Source: an uncultured Verrucomicrobia subdivision 3 bacterium
Lineage (GTDB): Bacteria > Verrucomicrobiota > Verrucomicrobiia > Limisphaerales > UBA11358
Assembly (NCBI GenBank): GCA_903861445.1
Contig: CAIOUK010000020.1
Coordinates: 1-28,000, forward strand
DNA length: 28,000 nucleotides
Direction: 5' to 3'
Shown: in pieces, positions 15,733 to 22,631 of the stretch
Layout of the letters: each line of letters opens with the position of its first letter
Numbering within the stretch: the first letter of the stretch is position 1
Notes under the pieces: generated by a model
Told to the model about the DNA's origin: nothing
Seen by the model: the letters and a program-made list of their open reading frames with translations, nothing else
The model's database searches: none
Made by a program: the position numbers and the translations under genes

Positions 15733-16527
15733 TTAGCTGCCAATCAGTTCCCGCACTTTGCCGCCGATGTCGCCCTGCTTCACGAGCGACTCGCCGACGA
15801 GAATCGCCCCCGCGCCGCACACGGCCACACGCGCCACGTCCGCGCGCGAGTGGATACCGCTTTCGGCCACGAGCAGCGAACCGCTCTTGATTATTTTGGG
15901 AGCGAGATTTTCCGTTGTGGCTAAATCCACCTTGAAAGTTTTCAAGTTGCGATTGTTCACGCCGATGAGCTTCGGGGAAATTTTCAGCGCGCTCTCCAAT
16001 TCTTCTTCGTCGTGGACCTCCACCAAAACCGCTAGGCCGGCTTCGCCGGCGAGCGAATGGAATTTGGCCAACTGTTCGTCCGTTAAAATGGCGACGATGA
16101 GCAGGATGGCGTCCGCGCCCCATTCGATGGCTTCGAGAATCTGGCGTTCATCAATGATAAAATCCTTGCGCAACAGCGGCAGTTTCACGGCGGCGCGGAT
16201 TTGGCGGAGATAATCCAGCGAGCCTTGGAAAAACTTTTCGTCCGTCAAAACGGAAAGGCAGCTTGCGCCCGCCGCTTCGTATTCCTTGGCAATGCGGACG
16301 GGATCAAAATTCGGACAAATCACGCCCATCGAAGGCGAAGCTTTTTTTACTTCCGCAATTAAACCAATGTCGCCCGCGCGCGGATTTTTCAGCGCAGAAA
16401 TAAAATCGCGCCGCTCGCCGTGTTCCAGCATCGCATCGCGCAAATCGCCAGCGGCGATGAGTCGCGCGGGCAGTTGCGCGACTTCGCGTTTCTTTTGTTC
16501 AACGATGGTTTCTAAAATATTTGCCAC
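15733..16527 (-). CDS. trpC: Indole-3-glycerol phosphate synthase
   Basis: The 264-residue TIM-barrel enzyme closes carboxyphenylamino-deoxyribulose phosphate to indole-3-glycerol phosphate in tryptophan synthesis. Family motifs include 'ILETIVEQKKREVAQLPA' at the N-terminus, 'LIAEVKKASPSMGVI', 'LPLLRKDFIIDERQI', 'AVLVEVHDEEELESAL', 'LIGVNNRNLKTFKVDL' and 'VAESGIHSRADV'. The start is GTG 16527, the only sensible initiator before the conserved N-terminus. It falls inside a 29-bp repeat, so no normal ribosome-binding site precedes it. No other trp gene is adjacent. The upstream neighbour on this strand is the repeat-bounded GxxExxY gene, then prfB. Confidence 0.93.
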   Translation of the reverse strand: MANILETIVEQKKREVAQLPARLIAAGDLRDAMLEHGERRDFISALKNPRAGDIGLIAEVKKASPSMGVICPNFDPVRIAKEYEAAGASCLSVLTDEKFFQGSLDYLRQIRAAVKLPLLRKDFIIDERQILEAIEWGADAILLIVAILTDEQLAKFHSLAGEAGLAVLVEVHDEEELESALKISPKLIGVNNRNLKTFKVDLATTENLAPKIIKSGSLLVAESGIHSRADVARVAVCGAGAILVGESLVKQGDIGGKVRELIGS

Positions 16528-16548
16528 AGAGACACAGAGAACACAGAG
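16520..16548. repeat. 29-bp inverted repeat, left arm (trpC side)
   Basis: The sequence 'gccacagagacacagag' and flanks at 16520-16548 are the reverse complement of 16937-16965 with one mismatch in 29. The arm ends one base before the stop codon of the GxxExxY gene and contains the GTG start of trpC. Confidence 0.9.
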
Positions 16549-16935
16549 TTAAAGCACCAATCTCTTGATGCCATCTTTGAGCAGACGCGAGTTGAAATTC
16601 AACAGCAATCCGCGTTTCAAACCGGTGATTTTCAAATAGGTCAGCAACTGTGCTTCAAAAACCGAATCAAACCTATCTACACTTTTGATTTCAACAATGA
16701 CCAGCTTTTCCACAACTAAATCCAAACGATAGTCGCCAATCGGCTGATCTTTGTAAGTGACTGGAACGACAAGTTGCCGCTGAAAATTTAATCCAGCCAA
16801 TTGAAATTCTATGCAGAGTGCAGATTCATAAGTCGATTCCAGCAAGCCCGGCCCAAGTGTCCGATGAACTTCAATCGCGCAACCAATTATTTTCTCGGTC
16901 AACGAATCGCGTTCTTCTGGAAATTCTAAACTCAT
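16549..16935 (-). CDS. GxxExxY protein (PD-(D/E)xK nuclease-like fold)
   Basis: This 128-residue protein carries the family signature 'GPGLLESTYE' near residues 28-37 and 'YRLDLVVEKLVIVEIKSV' near 68-85. The latter has the D-(x)n-ExK arrangement of the PD-(D/E)xK nuclease superfamily, and 'QLLTYLK' follows. Whether the family cleaves nucleic acid is not established. The gene is AT-richer than its neighbours and is enclosed within one base on each side by 29-bp inverted repeats, suggesting that gene plus repeats move or were acquired as a unit. It separates prfB from trpC on the minus strand. Confidence 0.88.
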   Translation of the reverse strand: MSLEFPEERDSLTEKIIGCAIEVHRTLGPGLLESTYESALCIEFQLAGLNFQRQLVVPVTYKDQPIGDYRLDLVVEKLVIVEIKSVDRFDSVFEAQLLTYLKITGLKRGLLLNFNSRLLKDGIKRLVL

Positions 16936-16936
16936 T

Positions 16937-16965
16937 CTCTGTGTGCTCTGTGTCTCTGTGGCAAA
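16937..16965. repeat. 29-bp inverted repeat, right arm (prfB side)
   Basis: The partner of 16520-16548 (28 of 29 bases complementary) has the core 'gtgtctctgtggcaaa'. It begins one base outside the start codon of the GxxExxY gene and ends four bases before the prfB stop. Confidence 0.9.
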
Positions 16966-16968
16966 AAT

Positions 16969-18118
16969 CTATTCCTCGTCATCCTTCACGCCTTGCATCC
17001 GCTTGAGCGGGCAGCCGGCGCGGAGCCAGGCGTTCACGAACGGATCCAGCGCGCCGTCCATCACGGCTTGCACGTCGCTGGATTGCGCGCCGGTGCGCAG
17101 GTCTTTCACCATGCGATACGGCTGGAAAACGTAACTGCGAATCTGGTTGCCCCACGAGATGCTGCCTTTGTCGCCGTAAAAACGTTCCATCTCGCTTTTG
17201 GCCTGATCGAGCTTCAGTGCGTAAAGTTTGGAAACCAGCATCGCCATGGCCGTCGCTTCGTTTTGCACCTGACTGCGCTGCGCCTGCGACGCGGCAACGA
17301 GGCCAGTCGGAATGTGCGTGAGGCGCACGGCGGTTTCAACTTTGTTGACGTTCTGTCCGCCTTTGCCGCCGGAGCGAAACGTGTCGCGCAAAATTTCCGT
17401 CTTCGGAATGACGATATCCGTTTCCACCAAATCGCTCAATTCGGCGACAGTGTCCACGCTGGAAAAACTCGTGTGCCGGCGTTTGTTGGAATCGAACGGC
17501 GAGATGCGCACGAGGCGATGCACGCCGCGTTCCGCTTTGCAAAATCCGTAGGCGTTCTCGCCTTCGACTCGGAAAGTGACGGTCTTCAATCCGGCGGTGT
17601 CGCCTTGCAGCGCGTCGGTCACGTCCCATTTCCAGCCGCGCGAATCGAACCAGCGGCCATACATGCGCGAGAGCATTTCCGCCCAGTCCTGCGATTCCGT
17701 TCCGCCGGCACCGGAGTTGATGGTGAAGATGCAATTGCACTTGTCGTGCGGGCCACTCAAAAATGTTTTCAGCTCGAAGGTGTCGAGATCCGCAAACAGT
17801 TTTTTAACGTCCGCCTCCATTTCTTTTTCGAGCTTGAGCTGCATTTCTTCCGGCTCGGCGGCGGCGAGTTCGAGCATCACCTGCAAATCCTCGACTTGCT
17901 TGCCGAAGCGAGCAAGTGGTTCGAGCTTGTTGCGGATGTCGTTGGTTTCGTTGATGACTTTCTGCGCGGCTTCCTGATTGTTCCAGAAAGTTTCGCCCGT
18001 CATCAGCGATTCAAGTTCCGCAAACCGTTGGTTCAATTTGGCGACGTCAAAGAAACCTCCGCAGGTGGGAAACCTTGTCGGCGGCGGTGGCGATCTGGGG
18101 GCGAACGATGTCGAACAT
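16969..18118 (-). CDS. prfB: Peptide chain release factor 2 with programmed +1 frameshift
   Basis: Translation starts at ATG 18118 and reads 23 codons (MFDIVRPQIATAADK... ending RRFL) to an in-frame TGA at 18049-18047. A +1 slip on CTT-TGA-C continues in the frame 18048-16969 ('DVAKLNQRFAELE'), for about 382 residues in total. GGAGG at 18060-18056 lies three bases before CTT, the same spacing as the internal Shine-Dalgarno of E. coli prfB. RF2 hallmarks are present: 'SPF' in 'ISPFDSNKRRHTSFSS' and 'GGQ' in 'RSGGKGGQNVNKVET'. The factor releases peptides at UGA and UAA. The in-frame UGA makes synthesis autoregulatory. An uninterrupted reading from 18180 gives a false N-terminus. Confidence 0.95.
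18046..18060 (-). promoter_or_regulatory. prfB +1 ribosomal frameshift signal
   Basis: Read on the minus strand, the signal is GGAGG, TTT, CTT, TGA, C. The Shine-Dalgarno-like GGAGG (18060-18056), three-base spacer, slippery CTT (18052-18050) and UGA stop followed by C (18049-18046) reproduce the known RF2 recoding site. Confidence 0.95.
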
Positions 18119-18164
18119 ACGCGTAGAATAAAGAATTCAGGAGCCGGAATCCAGCAGGGTTTTG

Positions 18165-18218
18165 GCCACGGATTAAACACGGAAAAAGACTTCTCAAAAT
18201 CCGTATTTCATCAGTGGC
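18165..18218. repeat. 19-bp imperfect inverted repeat between DUF2007 gene and prfB
   Basis: Arms 18165-18183 ('gccacggattaaacacgga') and 18200-18218 match as inverted copies at 16 of 19 positions, with a 16-base A/T-rich loop. It lies just after the DUF2007 stop. There is no clear T-run on the minus strand, so it may be a dispersed 'ccacggattaaacacgg' repeat rather than a terminator. Confidence 0.7.
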
Positions 18219-18224
18219 TAGAAA

Positions 18225-18434
18225 TTAAAGCTCATCCTCGCGCTCGGCGTAGAAGAGTTGGTAGGCGCGGTCGTAATCCGCTTCCGGCACGAAAACCTGG
18301 GCGGGCCGGTTTAAATCGCCATCGTCCGGCAGCGTGGCGTCCACGAAATTCTGCGTGGCGGCGATGCCGTGTTTTTCCAGCATCATGACGAGCATCTCGG
18401 TGTTCACCACCGGGCCGGTGTAAAACAGTTTCAC
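18225..18434 (-). CDS. DUF2007-type small protein
   Basis: The 69-residue cytosolic protein ('MKLFYTGPVVNTEMLVMMLEK...') has the short ferredoxin-like pattern of DUF2007 ('putative prokaryotic signal transducing protein'): an early beta strand, 'LEKHGIAATQ', and a C-terminal 'VFVPEADYDRAYQLF'. GTG 18434 is the start, preceded on the minus strand by 'aaatttcccgc', with no strong ribosome-binding site. Its function is unknown. It is separated from prfB by the inverted repeat and is divergent from the cytochrome c peroxidase gene. Confidence 0.8.
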   Translation of the reverse strand: MKLFYTGPVVNTEMLVMMLEKHGIAATQNFVDATLPDDGDLNRPAQVFVPEADYDRAYQLFYAEREDEL

Positions 18435-18588
18435 GCGGGAAATTTAACCGCAAACGCACCCGGATGAAATCCCATTTCCCGGTCGCAGCCGGATGGCACC
18501 GTTGTCGAAGCCCGTTTTTCCAGTGCGATTTTCATTCGCTTTGCGGGGCTTCATCTCGGCTTAAGGTAGGTAGGCCTAAGGTGGGCGC

Positions 18589-19989
18589 ATGAAAGCGAAC
18601 GTCCGATCCAAAATGATCCGGTTCGCCACGCTTTTTATTTTCGTCCTCATGCTCACCGGCGCGTGGGCGCAGATCAGCACGAATGCGCTGCTGACGCTGG
18701 CCAACACCAATGGCACGACGATGAGCTTGAGCATCAGTAATTCTGGCAATCAAACCTGGGTCATCCAAAGTTCCAGCAACCTCACCAGTTGGACGACGGT
18801 GGAGACGCTGAAAGTCTTCAACGGCAGCTACCAGCGCAGTTATACAAACAGCGCGGGCGGGAATCTTTATTACCGCGCCAATTTCAACGCCACCAATCAA
18901 ACTATCGCCGACACCACCACCAATGCCCTAGGCTTGCCGGCGACAAATTACAACTATTCCAATCCCGCGCTGCCGGTCGAATTCTACGTCAACCCGATTC
19001 TCGCGGAGGATAACATGCCGGTCAACGGTCCCAACGCCGATCCCACCACCGATGCCGACGCGACGTTGGGGCGCGTGCTGTTTTACGACAAGCGGCTCTC
19101 GACGAATCAGACAATCTCCTGCGCGTCGTGCCATCAGCAGGTGTATGGTTTTTCCGACCCGCGCCAGTTCAGCGTCGGCTACAATGGCAGTCTCGGCACG
19201 CGCAATGCGATGGGCTTGAGCAACGCGCGCTGGTATCAGCGCCGGCATTTTTTCTGGGATGAACGCGCGAACACACTGGAAGACCAGACGCTGATGCCCA
19301 TTCAAAATCCAATCGAGATGGGCATGACGCTCGACGCGCTGACCAACCGCCTCGCCGCCGAGCCGTTTTACACGAACTTGTTCGCGCTGGCGTTCGGCTC
19401 GCCGGTCATCACCACGAACGGCATTTCCAAGGCGCTGGCGCAGTTTGTTCGGTCCATCGTCACGACGCAGTCGAAATACGATCTCGGGTTGACCAATAAT
19501 TTTACCAACTTCACCGATTCGGAAAATCTGGGGCGACTCATCTTTTTTGGCCTGACCAATTTTCCACCCAACCCGCCCGCCAACTGCTCCGGCTGTCATG
19601 CCTCCGATAATTTTGTGCCCGGCCCCGCCGTGAATAACAACGGGCTGGAATATCCTTACGTTGATTTGGGCGTCGGCGGCATCACTGGCAATACGAACCA
19701 GTATGGCCTGTTCAAAGTGCCGTCGCTCCGCAACATCGCGCTCACCGCGCCCTATATGCACGATGGCCGGTTCACCAATCTGGCGCAGGTGGTGGCGTTT
19801 TACAGTTCCGGCGTCGTCTTCAATCCCAACCTCTCGCCGCCGCTCGTCGCGCACGGCGGCACCAGCGCACTGCGCCTGAACCTGACTGCCGACCAACAGG
19901 TCGCGCTGGTGGCGTTTCTCAACACACTGACGGACACGAACCTCGTGACGAATCCGCAGTTGTCTGATCCGTTCAACTACGGCCATTAA
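18589..19989 (+). CDS. Di-haem cytochrome c peroxidase/MauG-like protein
   Basis: The 466-residue exported protein starts at ATG 18589, with AAGG at 18578-18581 as a well-placed ribosome-binding site and a signal peptide ('MIRFATLFIFVLMLTGAWA'). Residues about 30-105 form a small beta-rich module ('VIQSSSNLTSWTTVE...NLYYRA') of a type I associate with Verrucomicrobiota exported proteins. The catalytic part has haem-binding CASCH at 178-182 and CSGCH at 333-337. It also has 'LGRVLFYDKRLS', 'FWDERANTLEDQTLMPIQNPIEMG' and 'VPSLRNIALTAPYMHDGRF', all typical of bacterial di-haem peroxidases. It would act in the periplasm on H2O2 or another electron acceptor. A weak hairpin follows the stop. Confidence 0.9.
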   Translation: MKANVRSKMIRFATLFIFVLMLTGAWAQISTNALLTLANTNGTTMSLSISNSGNQTWVIQSSSNLTSWTTVETLKVFNGSYQRSYTNSAGGNLYYRANFNATNQTIADTTTNALGLPATNYNYSNPALPVEFYVNPILAEDNMPVNGPNADPTTDADATLGRVLFYDKRLSTNQTISCASCHQQVYGFSDPRQFSVGYNGSLGTRNAMGLSNARWYQRRHFFWDERANTLEDQTLMPIQNPIEMGMTLDALTNRLAAEPFYTNLFALAFGSPVITTNGISKALAQFVRSIVTTQSKYDLGLTNNFTNFTDSENLGRLIFFGLTNFPPNPPANCSGCHASDNFVPGPAVNNNGLEYPYVDLGVGGITGNTNQYGLFKVPSLRNIALTAPYMHDGRFTNLAQVVAFYSSGVVFNPNLSPPLVAHGGTSALRLNLTADQQVALVAFLNTLTDTNLVTNPQLSDPFNYGH

Positions 19990-20006
19990 ACTTGGCCGCG
20001 TTTTTT
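19980..20006 (+). terminator. Possible intrinsic terminator after the peroxidase gene
   Basis: CGGCCA at 19980-19985 pairs with TGGCCG at 19993-19998 around a 7-base loop that includes the TAA stop, followed by TTTTTT at 20001-20006. The stem is short, so strength is uncertain. Confidence 0.5.
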
Positions 20007-20064
20007 AAAATTGGTGGTATCGGCACCGGGCAATTGCTGCGATAATCAAACATCGGTTTTTGTC

Positions 20065-20805
20065 GTGAATATTCCAACCGCCATTTTTGATTGCAGCGCG
20101 CCCGACCTGGCGTCGTGCCCGGACGAGTCGCTGCCGGAGTTCGCCTTCATCGGCCGCTCGAACGTTGGCAAGTCCTCGCTGCTGAATACGCTCGCCGGCG
20201 TCGAACGCCTCGCGCGCGTTTCGCCCACGCCGGGTTTCACGAAGCTCATCAATTTTTTCACGATGGGCAAAACGTGGCGGCTCGTGGATTTGCCGGGTTA
20301 CGGCTACGCCGAAGGTTCACGCAAGCACGTCTCGCAATTCAACCGCGCCGTGGCGAATTATCTCAAGCACCGGCCGAATCTCTGCTGCGTGTTCTTGCTG
20401 ATTGATTCCGGTCTGGAACCGCAGCCGATTGATCTGGAATTCGTGCAATGGCTCGCGAGCCACGCGCGGCCGTTCGTAATCGTGTTCACCAAGACCGATC
20501 GCGGCACGCCGGAAGCTGTGGCGGCGAACATCGCGGCGTTCAAGGAACGCATCGCGGGGTGGTTCGAGCAATTGCCGGAAATTTTCCAGTGTTCGTCCGC
20601 AACGGGTCATGGCCGCACGGAACTGCTCGGTGTCATCGGAAAGATTGTGGACGCCGGGCCGGCACCGGAATTGGAAACCCCGCCATCGGCGACGTCGTTG
20701 CCGCCGGAAATTGAGCCACCGTTCCGCCTGGAAGTGCGCGCCCGGCGGGAAGCGGAGAAAACTTCGTTCGACAAAAAGAAGCTCAAGGCGGCTCGTCCGT
20801 GGTGA
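20065..20805 (+). CDS. engB: Ribosome biogenesis GTP-binding protein EngB/YsxC
   Basis: From GTG 20065 the protein has 246 residues. An alternative TTG at 20011 adds 18 residues that do not look conserved. GTPase motifs are G1 'GRSNVGKSS' from residue 30, the switch I threonine in 'SPTPGFTK', G3 'DLPGYGYAE', G4 'FTKTD', and G5-like 'CSSATGHG'. EngB acts in late assembly of the large ribosomal subunit. The C-terminus carries a tail of about 45 residues that is Pro/Glu-rich then Lys/Arg-rich ('RREAEKTSFDKKKLKAARPW') and longer than in E. coli. A very short hairpin with T6 (20797-20816) follows the stop and may terminate transcription. Confidence 0.92.
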   Translation: MNIPTAIFDCSAPDLASCPDESLPEFAFIGRSNVGKSSLLNTLAGVERLARVSPTPGFTKLINFFTMGKTWRLVDLPGYGYAEGSRKHVSQFNRAVANYLKHRPNLCCVFLLIDSGLEPQPIDLEFVQWLASHARPFVIVFTKTDRGTPEAVAANIAAFKERIAGWFEQLPEIFQCSSATGHGRTELLGVIGKIVDAGPAPELETPPSATSLPPEIEPPFRLEVRARREAEKTSFDKKKLKAARPW

Positions 20806-20828
20806 CGGCCTTTTTTATTACCGCAGCT

Positions 20829-21269
20829 TCAACTGATTTCCGCCAGTGCGTCCGCCACGGCCGCTTGAATTTTGCGCGGACCGTCGCCACCTAGCTTTCG
20901 GTCCACGTCTTCGAGCCGGCGAATTAAATCCAGCACATCCTTGCGCGCATACGGCCCGCCCGCCGCCGCACAAAAATGCGTGCGGCAACCGAATGGCCGA
21001 TCCGCATAAATCATACACTTGCCGGTCTCGCGTTTGAGCAACGGACACGCGCCGTCGTCGTCGGCGGGAAGTTCCTTGCGGCCGGTCGCGCGAAAACCTT
21101 TCGCCGCCACGAGCGCCTCGCCCTTGGTCAACTGCGGCGTGAGGCCGGTGAGCCGGAACTGGCAGCATTCCGTGCGCGCCGTGCAAGCGCGGACGACCGA
21201 CCGTTTCGCCAGTTCCGCATACACCACCCGGATTTCCGCAAGGGCGTGCTGTAATTCTTCGCGCCGCAT
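20829..21269 (-). CDS. YkgJ-like cysteine-cluster protein
   Basis: ATG 21269 gives 146 residues ('MRREELQHALAEIRVVYAEL'). A frame opening at 21335 would overlap the 5' region of the divergent gene. Cysteines are arranged as 'ACTARTECCQF', 'GACPLL', 'GKCMIYADRPFGCRTHFC', a pattern of the YkgJ family that probably binds Zn or an Fe-S centre. The role is unknown. It is convergent with engB (23 bases between stops) and divergent from the adenylate-forming enzyme. Confidence 0.78.
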   Translation of the reverse strand: MRREELQHALAEIRVVYAELAKRSVVRACTARTECCQFRLTGLTPQLTKGEALVAAKGFRATGRKELPADDDGACPLLKRETGKCMIYADRPFGCRTHFCAAAGGPYARKDVLDLIRRLEDVDRKLGGDGPRKIQAAVADALAEIS

Positions 21270-21371
21270 ACCGTGGATCAAACGCCGTTTAAATGCCAAA
21301 ACCCGTTTCTTCCGGCCAGCGAAAAAACATTCCATCTATTTGCATTTTTTCAAATCCACGTATATTGCCCC

Positions 21372-22631
21372 GTGCTCGCGACGCCTGAACTCATCCGTGA
21401 AACCGGCCAGCTCGACCAACTGGCCGCGCGCCTGCCGCTATGGTGCGAACGGCCGCTGTATCGTGCGCCGCTGGCCGAGTGCGCGGCGGCCAACTGGGAT
21501 TGCTTCCAGCGTCTGCCGATTTTGACCAAGCGCGAGTTGCGCGAAAATTTTCCACATAATTTTTTCGCCGACGCGAACGCCCTGGAAAATTTGCTGGCGC
21601 AAAATCTGGTCGAGCGCGAACACACGTCCGGCACGTCCGAAGAACGGCTGCCAGTGATTTTCCCGCGCGGCTGGTGGGACGCGCAGGAATCGCGCGCGCT
21701 GCGACTGAATGGCTTTGTCGCCAAAATTCTGGATGAATTTCCCCACGCCCGCCGCGCCACCATTACGTCGCCGGCGTGCAATGGGCTGACGTGTCCGACC
21801 GTCTGGATGTCGCGCGAGCAGCGTGTCATCGGTCAGGCGCTGTTCGTGAATCTGGCGCGCATCCCGTTTCTTTTGAGCGAAGCCGAGCTGGCGCGGATGG
21901 CGCAGGAAATCGCGGATTGGCAGCCGCAATTTCTGGATGTGGATCCGGTGCAAGGCGCGTGGTTCGCACTTTACTGCGAGCGGCAGGGCATCCGATTTCC
22001 GTCGCTGAAATTCATTCTGTGCAGCTATGAATTTGTCAGCGTCGTGCATCGAAAAATCCTGGCGCGCGTCTTCGGCGTGCCGGTGTTCAATCTTTACGGC
22101 TCGACCGAAACCGGCCACCTGCTGATGGAAAACGAATCCGGCGAGATGAAAGCAAGCGACGAAACGGCATTCCTCGAAATCGTGAATCCCGACGCGCAGG
22201 CCATCGGCGATCTCGTGGTCACGACGTTGAGCAATGATTATATGCCGCTGCTGCGTTACCGCATCGGCGATCTGGCGGCAAAACACGCGCGGCCTTATGG
22301 CAATGATTTCACCGTCCATGGTCGCGTCCGCGATGCGCTCGTCGCCCGCGACGGCGCGCGCGTGACGACGTGGCAGGTGGACCAATGTTTTGCGGAAGCG
22401 GACGGCTTCGCGCACTACGAACTGCGGCAAAGTGAAAACGGCGAAGCCAGCCTGCGCTTCGTGCCGGACGCGATTCCGCCGACGGAAAAAACGTTGCGCG
22501 ATATCACCACGCAATTGGCCGCCCTGCTCAAATCCAGCACTTCGATAAAAACGGAGGCGATGCCGACTTTGGTGCCCGCCGCTTCGGGCAAATTCCGCCT
22601 GACCTGCCGCGTGGCGGGTCCTATTTCTTAA
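21372..22631 (+). CDS. PaaK-like adenylate-forming enzyme (AMP-binding superfamily)
   Basis: GTG 21372 is the preferred start (419 residues). The frame is open further upstream, but that part is not conserved and is close to the divergent gene. The nucleotide-binding loop 'HTSGTSEERLP' (TSGTS at 85-89), 'FNLYGSTETG' from about residue 240, and 'PLLRYRIGDLA' are hallmarks of phenylacetate-CoA ligase/coenzyme F390 synthetase relatives. 'HGRVRDAL' and the C-terminal 'ASGKFRLTCRV' lysine complete the adenylation module. It would activate a carboxylate with ATP, probably to a CoA thioester. The gene stands alone, so the substrate is unknown. Its stop overlaps that of the convergent ABC-F gene within TTAA. 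Confidence 0.82.
   Translation: MLATPELIRETGQLDQLAARLPLWCERPLYRAPLAECAAANWDCFQRLPILTKRELRENFPHNFFADANALENLLAQNLVEREHTSGTSEERLPVIFPRGWWDAQESRALRLNGFVAKILDEFPHARRATITSPACNGLTCPTVWMSREQRVIGQALFVNLARIPFLLSEAELARMAQEIADWQPQFLDVDPVQGAWFALYCERQGIRFPSLKFILCSYEFVSVVHRKILARVFGVPVFNLYGSTETGHLLMENESGEMKASDETAFLEIVNPDAQAIGDLVVTTLSNDYMPLLRYRIGDLAAKHARPYGNDFTVHGRVRDALVARDGARVTTWQVDQCFAEADGFAHYELRQSENGEASLRFVPDAIPPTEKTLRDITTQLAALLKSSTSIKTEAMPTLVPAASGKFRLTCRVAGPIS

Noticed and set aside
16993..18126. 377-codon open frame on the plus strand
   Set aside because: It is antisense to prfB; its translation is rich in Arg, Phe and His and has no motif.
18119..18180. N-terminal extension of the RF2 main frame (up to 18180)
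   Set aside because: It lies in the shifted frame upstream of the real ATG 18118 and is Pro/Cys-rich; the recoding signal explains the N-terminus better.
18928..19986. 352-codon open frame on the minus strand
   Set aside because: It is antisense to the cytochrome c peroxidase, which has both haem motifs and a ribosome-binding site.
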